10,249 bases of DNA from Pseudomonadota bacterium (GTDB taxonomy: Bacteria; Pseudomonadota; Alphaproteobacteria; Caulobacterales; Caulobacteraceae), in the NCBI GenBank assembly GCA_023445955.1, contig JAEXJH010000369.1, positions 1-10,249 on the forward strand, written 5' to 3'. The notes beneath the pieces were generated by a model. It did not search any database and had not been told where the DNA came from. It saw only the letters and a program-made list of their open reading frames with translations. Below are positions 5,354-10,249 of this stretch, piece after piece; within the stretch, counting starts at the first letter, position 1, and the number at the start of each line of letters is the position of its first letter. The translations under genes were made by a program, and so were the position numbers.

Positions 5354-6592
5354 ATGGCCTGGCCGCCGCCTTCGAAAGATCCCTTCGCCGATCCGCTGGA
5401 CGCCGTCCTGGCCGAGATCGCCATCAACCTCCAACTTCCGCCTGGCCTGCACGCCAAGGCCGTCGACCGTTACGGGGCCGTCCGCACCTACATCGAACGG
5501 CCCGGCAGCCCGCTGCACGGGCGGGTGGCCTGCTTCTATCCGCAAGGTTCGATGCGGATCGACGCCACCATCTCCACCCGCGGCACCGACGACGAATACG
5601 ATATCGACATCGTCGCCGAGATCACCGGCCGCGACGACGGGCCCGAGGCCCTGCTCGACGACCTGGAGGCGGCGCTCGCCGGCTACCCGGTCGGCAAGAT
5701 CGTGCGCCAGACCCGGTGTGTCACGCTCTACTACGCGGACGGGATGCACCTGGACGTGACCCCGGCGCGGCGGACCGCGCTGAAAGAGAAAGAGGGCGTG
5801 ATCGCCCACGCCAAGAAGGCGGCCGGCGCCCCGCCCGGTCGCTACGTCCCGATGAACGCCTATGCGTTCGGGGACTGGTACACCGCGCGCACCCCGACGG
5901 AAGAGCGTTTCGCCAAGGCGCTGAACGAGCGGCTCTACGCCCAGGCCGGCATCGCCTTCGCCGACGCCGACGTCCATGACGTTCCCGACCAGACGCCGCT
6001 GATCATCAAAAGCGTGACGACCGTGGCCCTGCAGCTGCTCAAGCGTCATCGCAACATCGCCTATGCCGAAGAGACCGGCCGCGTGCCGCCCTCGATCGTG
6101 CTCTCCTGCCATGCGGGCCATGCGGCCCAGCCGGGCATGGGTCTGGCCGACATGGTCATCCGCCAGGCGCGCTGGACGGCGCGGGCGATCGACGAGGCGG
6201 CCCGCCAAGGCCGCCTGCTGTCGGTCCCCAACCCGGAGTTCTCCGACGAGCTTTTCACCGATCGCTGGCCTGAAAACCAGACCCAGCAACAAGGCTATGC
6301 GCGTCATCTCCACACCCTGGCCAACGGTCTGGAAGCCGCCCAACGGGGCAATGTGCAGCTGGAAGATCTCCAGGCCTGGTTGCGGGTGCAGTTCGGCGAG
6401 CGCGTGGTGACGCGGTCGGTCAAGGCGTTCAACGACCGCCTTGGCCGCCAAGTGAAGGCTGGCCAGCACGGCTATACGCCCAAGGGCGGCCTTTTCACCC
6501 CGGCGAAGCCTGCGATCATCGGCTCGCTGGCCAGCCTGGCGCCGGTCGCGGCCCGGGCCCACACCAACATGGGCGAGCGCCGCTTCTCGTGA
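5354..6592 (+). CDS. CBASS CD-NTase (cGAS/DncV-like nucleotidyltransferase, SMODS type)
   Basis: 412 residues. The nucleotidyltransferase core is clear: [10 protein letters not shown] (Gly65-Ser66), then [10 protein letters not shown] with the metal-binding Asp83 and Asp85, and a third acidic residue in MHLDVTP (Asp134). A helical domain fills the rest. On phage infection such enzymes make a cyclic di- or trinucleotide that activates the effector. From memory, HNH-SAVED (Cap5) effectors have been studied with CdnG-clade enzymes making 3',2'-cGAMP, including one from Asticcacaulis; the clade here is not proven. The ATG at 5354 has GAGGAA in front. The last 4 nt (GTGA) overlap the E2-like gene, which is translationally coupled. 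The C-terminal tail ends in GERRFS, the region that type II CBASS conjugation uses. Expression is probably controlled by the TTTTGTAAAC site just upstream. Confidence 0.92.
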   Translation: MAWPPPSKDPFADPLDAVLAEIAINLQLPPGLHAKAVDRYGAVRTYIERPGSPLHGRVACFYPQGSMRIDATISTRGTDDEYDIDIVAEITGRDDGPEALLDDLEAALAGYPVGKIVRQTRCVTLYYADGMHLDVTPARRTALKEKEGVIAHAKKAAGAPPGRYVPMNAYAFGDWYTARTPTEERFAKALNERLYAQAGIAFADADVHDVPDQTPLIIKSVTTVALQLLKRHRNIAYAEETGRVPPSIVLSCHAGHAAQPGMGLADMVIRQARWTARAIDEAARQGRLLSVPNPEFSDELFTDRWPENQTQQQGYARHLHTLANGLEAAQRGNVQLEDLQAWLRVQFGERVVTRSVKAFNDRLGRQVKAGQHGYTPKGGLFTPAKPAIIGSLASLAPVAARAHTNMGERRFS

Positions 6593-7032
6593 GCCTGTCG
6601 ATCGACACCCAGATCGAGGCGATGGCGCGGCTGTGGCCGACCTTCAAGCTGGTCCGCCGCGAAGGGGCGGCGGCGCTGTGGCAGGGAGCGGTCCGGCCGC
6701 TCCTGCAAACCTATCAGGTCGGCGTCTTCTATCGCGCGCCGCTGATGGTCGAACGCTACAGCGTGCGCATTGTCCAGCCCCGGGTCGAGATCTTGTCGCC
6801 GGCCCTGCGGCCGCGCCGCGGCGACGCCGAAGGCATGTTGCCCCACGTCTATTACGGGCCGGACGGCGAGGTGACGCTGTGCATGCTCGATCCGGACTCG
6901 ACGGAATGGTCTCCGTCCGACCTGCTGGCCGAGACGACCGTGCCGTGGATCACCGACTGGCTGGCCGCCTACGAGGGCTGGCGCGCGACCGGCGAATGGA
7001 CCGGGACCGGCCGGCATGTGGAGCGCACCTGA
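6589..7032 (+). CDS. CBASS E2-like conjugating protein (type II short)
   Basis: 147 residues forming one E2-like (UBC-fold) domain. PHVYYG (His86) sits where E2 enzymes have their HPN-type motif, followed by the likely catalytic cysteine Cys98 in TLCML. The conserved tail shows [14 protein letters not shown], then [20 protein letters not shown], as I recall from E2-only CBASS proteins. In type II CBASS such proteins join the C-terminus of the CD-NTase to other proteins and so prime it. Here no E1 or JAB domain is fused or encoded in the operon, hence 'type II short'. Translation probably starts at GTG 6589, whose last two bases are shared with the TGA of the preceding gene; ATG at 6622 is a later alternative. 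The last base of its stop is the first base of the next gene's ATG. Confidence 0.85.
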   Translation: MSLSIDTQIEAMARLWPTFKLVRREGAAALWQGAVRPLLQTYQVGVFYRAPLMVERYSVRIVQPRVEILSPALRPRRGDAEGMLPHVYYGPDGEVTLCMLDPDSTEWSPSDLLAETTVPWITDWLAAYEGWRATGEWTGTGRHVERT

Positions 7033-8165
7033 TGGCCAAGACGACCATCCCTCAAAAAACGCAATCGGCCCTTTGGGCCCGCGCCGGCGGACGCTGCCAA
7101 TACCGAGGCTGCAATGAAGACCAGGTCGGCGACCTGATCTCCGGGCGCGAAGACGCGACCTTCGGCTTCATCGCCCACATTGTCGGCGACAGCATTGACG
7201 GACCGCGCGGCGACGCCGTGCGCTCGCCGCAGCTGGCGCGGTCGCTCGAGAACTTGATGCTGATGTGCGCCAAACATCACAAGCTCATCGACGTGGTGGA
7301 TGTCGATGGCCACCCTGAGACCGTGCTGCTGGCCATGAAGGCCGAGCACGAGAGCCGCATCCAGATCGTGACCGCGATCGACGAAGATCGGGCCTCTCAT
7401 GTGATCCGCTTCGGGGCCAACATCGGCGAAAACGAAGCCCTGGTTTCGACCAAGGCCATCTTCGCGGCCATGCCGCCCCACCACCATCCCGCCACGGGTC
7501 AGACGATCGACCTTGAGCTGGTCGGCTGCGCCTACAAGGACGACGAGCCGGCCTACTGGGTGTTCCAGCGCGACAATCTGCGCCGGCAGTTCGACGCCAA
7601 GGTTCGCGGGCGGGTCGAGCGCCAGGAGGTGCGCCACCTGAGCGTCTTCGCCCTAGCGCCGCAGCCCCTGCTGATCGAACTTGGCCGTCTCCTCTGCGAC
7701 ATCGTCCCCGCTACGGTGCGCCAGCGGCATCGGGAACCGGCGACCTGGGCCTGGCAGCCCGACCAACCGCCCATCGCGTTTACCGTGTCGCAGCCGGCCT
7801 CGACGGGCGGCTGCCCGGTCGCCCTGAAGCTGGGCATCAGCGCGACGGTCACCGACGAGCGCATCACCAAGATCCTCGGGGAAGACGTCGCCATGTGGTC
7901 GGTGACGGTGGACCAACCCCACAACGACATCCTGCGCCGGCCGGAAGACCAGGCCGCGTTCCGGACCCTGATGCGATCGTTGTTCGACCGCATCAAGGCC
8001 GTGCATGGTGAGGACGCGGTCCTGCATGTCTTCCCCGCCATGCCCGCCTCGCTGGCCGTGGAGCTTGGCCGGGTCTGGATGCCGAAATCCGACCTGGCCA
8101 TGACGATCTACGACAACAATCGCGCGGCCGGCTTCGTCCCCACGATCACGATCGGCAAGGACTAG
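7032..8165 (+). CDS. cap5: CBASS effector: HNH endonuclease fused to SAVED sensor (Cap5)
   Basis: 377 residues in two parts. An N-terminal HNH nuclease (about 1-95) has zinc-knuckle cysteines Cys22 and Cys27 (CQYRGC), a catalytic-type His49 in FIAHIVGDS, Asn74 in LENLMLMC, and Cys79 and His82/His83 in [10 protein letters not shown]. The remainder, from about residue 160, is the SAVED domain, which binds the CD-NTase product and makes Cap5 proteins assemble and cut double-stranded DNA without clear specificity, killing the infected cell. The C-terminal segment [20 protein letters not shown] is typical of SAVED ends. ATG at 7032 overlaps the E2 stop by one base (TGATG), and GGAG lies 8 nt upstream. 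The frame is open further 5' to 6633, but that is the shadow of the E2 gene. It converges on the SNase gene, with the stops 10 nt apart. Confidence 0.92.
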   Translation: MAKTTIPQKTQSALWARAGGRCQYRGCNEDQVGDLISGREDATFGFIAHIVGDSIDGPRGDAVRSPQLARSLENLMLMCAKHHKLIDVVDVDGHPETVLLAMKAEHESRIQIVTAIDEDRASHVIRFGANIGENEALVSTKAIFAAMPPHHHPATGQTIDLELVGCAYKDDEPAYWVFQRDNLRRQFDAKVRGRVERQEVRHLSVFALAPQPLLIELGRLLCDIVPATVRQRHREPATWAWQPDQPPIAFTVSQPASTGGCPVALKLGISATVTDERITKILGEDVAMWSVTVDQPHNDILRRPEDQAAFRTLMRSLFDRIKAVHGEDAVLHVFPAMPASLAVELGRVWMPKSDLAMTIYDNNRAAGFVPTITIGKD

Positions 8166-8175
8166 GCGGTCAAAG

Positions 8176-8847
8176 TCACCGCGCCGCCGCCGTCCAGCCC
8201 GCCGCGATCGCCTCAGCGGCCGAGCAAAACCAACGCTCACCGCGGGCCGTGTCGATGCGCGTGGCGGCGTAATCCTCCTGTCCGGGGACGTGGAAGATCC
8301 TCCGGCCCTTGGCGTTGATGTTGCCCTTGATCAAACAGCTCGCCGACGGCGGGGCGGCCGGCGCCGGCTTGGCCTGTCGCGCATCCGCCCGCCAGCTCGA
8401 GGGCGTCTCGAACCGCCCGGCCCATAGCCCGCGCCGGGCCTGGCGCGCGTCAGCCTCAGCGGACGCATAGGCGCCGCGGCTGAAAGCGCTGTAGTCGACC
8501 GCCCAGCCCGCGCGGACCAGGGCCGCACCCAAGTCGGTCGAGCCGACCCAACACCGAGAGACCGCCCGGCCGTAAGGGTCGCGGTCGCGTACCTCGCAGC
8601 GCACGGCTTGGCCTCCGATCAGGCGCGAAAGCTGTTCACGGGCGACGTCGCCGCAGGCATAACCACGGCCCTGGCCGTCCTGACAGACCTGGCGGCCTTC
8701 GGGGGCATCGACGCCCCAGAGCCGGACCCGCTCGGCGCCCAAGCTGAACGTGTCGCCATCGACGACCCGCGCGAACCCGGTCAACTTTGCCGGCGCGGCG
8801 GCCGCCATGCCCACCGCCAGGATCAACAACCCAACCCGCCGGATCAT
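8176..8847 (-). CDS. Exported SNase-like (thermonuclease family) nuclease
   Basis: 223 residues. Residues 1-20 form a Sec signal peptide (RR, hydrophobic run LLILAVG, then AAAAPA), so the enzyme is probably periplasmic or secreted. The staphylococcal-nuclease fold follows at about 24-145: VVDGDTF, VRLWGVDAPE (Arg42, Asp47, Glu50) and DPYGRAVSRC (Arg94), matching the Arg/Glu/Arg active site and calcium-binding aspartates. A Pro/Ala linker (about 155-168) leads to a C-terminal module with CLIKGNI, HVPGQEDY and GERWFCSAAEAIAAGW, frequent in alphaproteobacterial members. Four cysteines in the SNase part may form disulfides. The family cleaves DNA and RNA non-specifically with calcium. Its ATG overlaps the TGA of the replication gene (ATGA), so the two are translationally coupled. 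Its role on the element is unknown; nucleic-acid processing at the cell envelope during transfer is one guess. Confidence 0.9.
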   Translation of the reverse strand: MIRRVGLLILAVGMAAAAPAKLTGFARVVDGDTFSLGAERVRLWGVDAPEGRQVCQDGQGRGYACGDVAREQLSRLIGGQAVRCEVRDRDPYGRAVSRCWVGSTDLGAALVRAGWAVDYSAFSRGAYASAEADARQARRGLWAGRFETPSSWRADARQAKPAPAAPPSASCLIKGNINAKGRRIFHVPGQEDYAATRIDTARGERWFCSAAEAIAAGWTAAAR

Positions 8848-10094
8848 CGCTGATCCTTGCGCAGGGTGATCACCACCCGCTCGACGAAGATCTCGGCGAC
8901 CTCGGCGGCGTGCAGCACGGCGTCCAGATATTGGCTCTTGATCCGGTCGGCCGCGATCTGGCTGGGCGTCGACAGCTGCAGCACCCCGTCGGTCAGGCCG
9001 TGGAACCCAACCCGGCCGAACCAGCTGCCATAGGCCCCCTCGCGAACCAGCCGCCGCAGCGGCGCGGCGATCGCCTGCCAGATCGGATCGTCGGCGCCCG
9101 GCGCCGCCATCAGCGCCGCCGGTTCCGGCAGAGCCGCCGGCGGCGGAATATCCCCCTTGGCCTTGAGCACCCGCGCGAAATTCAGGCGCAGGTCCGGCGC
9201 CCCGCGCGGCTCATAGGAGGCCATGCGGCCGAAGTATTTGCAGGGGCTTCGGACGTCGGGATCCTCGATGGCGATCGCCAGCATGGCGATGGCGCGCACC
9301 CCGTGGCGCTTCAGGGCCCAGGCGAAGGTCTGATCGTTGTTTCGCTCGCGCTCGGGGAGCAAATCATCGACGGCGGCGGCCACCCGCGCGAGGTCAGCAG
9401 GCGTGACGCTGGCCGGATCGGCCACTGCGGCAGGCCCCACCAGCGCGGCGAGGCGTGGAGAGACCTGGAAGGCGGCCCTAAGCTCCTGGCGGACCATTTC
9501 CGCGGGCGCGGACCCCTCAGAAAAGGCGCTGGAGAAACCGCTTGCTCCCTCCGGAGAGCAAATGGCGCTGTTCTGTCGGTTGGCAGGGCGTTGGCCCGAG
9601 GATTTGGAGGTCGAGCTGATCTCGGCGGCCGCAGGTCGCCGACTATCGCATTGATGTCGCGCTGGAGGCGCGTCCTTTCCTTGTACAGGAGAACTGACGT
9701 TCTGATGGGACTGTTCTAGGTGAGTGAATCCTGGCGCCCAGGCGGCATTTCTTTCACTGAAGACGACGGCTTCGGAATAGGCGGCCCTCCGGGCCTGGGC
9801 CGCTTCACGAACCGCCAGATCCGCAGCCTCCAATTCATCCAGGCGAGCCACGAGGGGGGCCAGGTCATAGGCCTCGACCCCGGCCGGCCGGTTGGCGCGG
9901 GTGTAGTCGCGAACCATGAAGCCGGCCGCCTCCAGGGCGCGGCGATGGGCGCGAGCGTTGCTCTCCGTGCAGCCCAGATAGTCGGCAATCAGGCTCGTGC
10001 CGGGCCAGACGGTCGCCACGTCCTGTTCGAGCCGGTCCTGGTTAAGGTGCTCGACATAGAGCAGCAGCGTCATGCGTTGCTGCACCGAGAGCAT
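8844..10094 (-). CDS. RepC-like replication initiator with C-terminal DnaA_N-like domain
   Basis: 416 residues from ATG 10094 (AAGGG 7 nt upstream; TTG 10109 is an in-frame alternative). The N-terminal part (to about 90) is a winged-helix replication domain of the RepC type: TVWPGTSLIADYLGCTESNARAHRRALEAAGFMVRDYTRANR. Residues about 120-205 are a Ser/Gln/Pro-rich linker with lower GC. A second conserved part (about 205-300) includes TFAWALKRHG and SPCKYFGRMASYEP. The C-terminal about 336-405 (DPIWQAIAAPLRRLV, YGSWFGRVGF, LQLSTPSQIAADRI) resembles DnaA domain I, which contacts helicase and other DnaA molecules. Such proteins open the plasmid origin and recruit replication machinery. The coding signal continues upstream of both starts to a TAA at 10235-10233, so the intact protein was probably longer. 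The SNase gene overlaps its stop. Confidence 0.82.
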   Translation of the reverse strand: MLSVQQRMTLLLYVEHLNQDRLEQDVATVWPGTSLIADYLGCTESNARAHRRALEAAGFMVRDYTRANRPAGVEAYDLAPLVARLDELEAADLAVREAAQARRAAYSEAVVFSERNAAWAPGFTHLEQSHQNVSSPVQGKDAPPARHQCDSRRPAAAEISSTSKSSGQRPANRQNSAICSPEGASGFSSAFSEGSAPAEMVRQELRAAFQVSPRLAALVGPAAVADPASVTPADLARVAAAVDDLLPERERNNDQTFAWALKRHGVRAIAMLAIAIEDPDVRSPCKYFGRMASYEPRGAPDLRLNFARVLKAKGDIPPPAALPEPAALMAAPGADDPIWQAIAAPLRRLVREGAYGSWFGRVGFHGLTDGVLQLSTPSQIAADRIKSQYLDAVLHAAEVAEIFVERVVITLRKDQR

Positions 10095-10247
10095 CGGCGT
10101 GCCCTTCAAGACCGCCGCGGCGATCCGCGCGACGGTGACGCCGGCCTGCCAGCGCCAGGCGCGGGCCTGGGCGCAGACCGCGTCGAAATTGGGCGCGCGC
10201 TTGGCGAAGCCTGGTCGCCAATCGTCGCCCGCTTAGGCCGTTTGCAT
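10095..10247 (-). pseudogene. Interrupted 5' end of the replication initiator reading frame
   Basis: Upstream of ATG 10094 the same frame stays open to a TAA at 10235-10233. From 10232 to 10110 there are 41 codons, only 4 of which end in A or T, and they encode a plausible N-terminal segment (WRPGFAKRAPNF, AWRWQAGVTVARIAAAVLKG). None of them is ATG, GTG, TTG or CTG, so this coding-like stretch has no usable start. Directly above the TAA, in frame, are ATG (10247-10245) and three sense codons. The simplest reading is one original gene starting at that ATG and broken by a nonsense codon or a sequencing error, with the visible protein restarting at 10109 or 10094. If instead the gene begins internally, the upstream coding bias is unexplained. 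Confidence 0.5.
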
Positions 10248-10249
10248 GT

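Noticed and set aside
5288..6562. 424-codon open frame on the minus strand
   Set aside because: It is antisense to the CD-NTase, whose catalytic motifs are intact; long mirror frames are expected in DNA with such GC-rich third positions.
8787..9719. 310-codon open frame on the plus strand
   Set aside because: It is antisense to the replication initiator; no motif or RBS supports it.
1..10249. CRISPR array, tRNA/rRNA gene, insertion sequence or att-type terminal repeats
   Set aside because: I saw no regularly spaced repeats, no cloverleaf or rRNA-like sequence, no transposase motif and no long direct repeats at the edges.

Overview
The window is high-GC DNA with strong G/C bias at third codon positions and reads like an alphaproteobacterial accessory region (Caulobacterales such as Caulobacter, Phenylobacterium or Asticcacaulis, or possibly Sphingomonadales). 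No core housekeeping gene, rRNA or tRNA was seen. Replication and partition genes lie at both ends and a defence cargo lies between them. This suggests a plasmid or an integrative/conjugative element. The taxon and element type are inferred from protein style; no search was run.

Layout. (1) 1-1747, minus strand: a ParB/RepB-type partition protein that runs off the left edge, preceded by a Toprim-domain (DUF7146-like) primase-type protein, in one operon. (2) 1748-2095: a GC-rich gap with several perfect hairpins. (3) 2108-3604, plus strand: a probable three-gene operon of a small conserved element-type protein, a JAB/MPN (JAMM) metallopeptidase-like protein and a small ParB-fold protein. (4) 5213-3663, minus strand: a fused XRE helix-turn-helix plus ImmA/IrrE metallopeptidase regulator, followed 3 nt later by a PIN-domain ribonuclease. 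(5) 5354-8165, plus strand: a CBASS antiphage operon of CD-NTase, E2-like protein and HNH-SAVED nuclease (Cap5), with overlapping start and stop codons. This is a 'type II short' architecture. (6) 10094-8176, minus strand: a RepC-like replication initiator with a DnaA_N-like C-terminal domain, followed by a secreted SNase-like nuclease that starts inside its stop codon.

How the parts may work together. On phage infection the CD-NTase should make a cyclic nucleotide that binds the SAVED domain and switches on the HNH nuclease. The E2-like protein probably modifies the CD-NTase. The most interesting part is the control region at 5214-5353. The 10-bp motif TTTTGTAAAC / GTTTACAAAA occurs three times there: twice as an inverted pair next to the regulator's ribosome-binding site, and once 1 nt before the ribosome-binding site of the CD-NTase gene. 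A repressor fused to an ImmA/IrrE peptidase would therefore be placed to control itself, the PIN gene and the CBASS operon. This resembles the two-protein CapH/CapP control of other CBASS systems, here in one polypeptide. The JAB gene 2.2 kb away could supply the deconjugating (Cap3-like) activity that short type II CBASS lacks, but this is speculative.

One gene looks damaged or oddly started. Coding signal for the replication initiator continues 5' of every usable start codon up to an in-frame TAA at 10235-10233, four codons after an ATG at the right edge.
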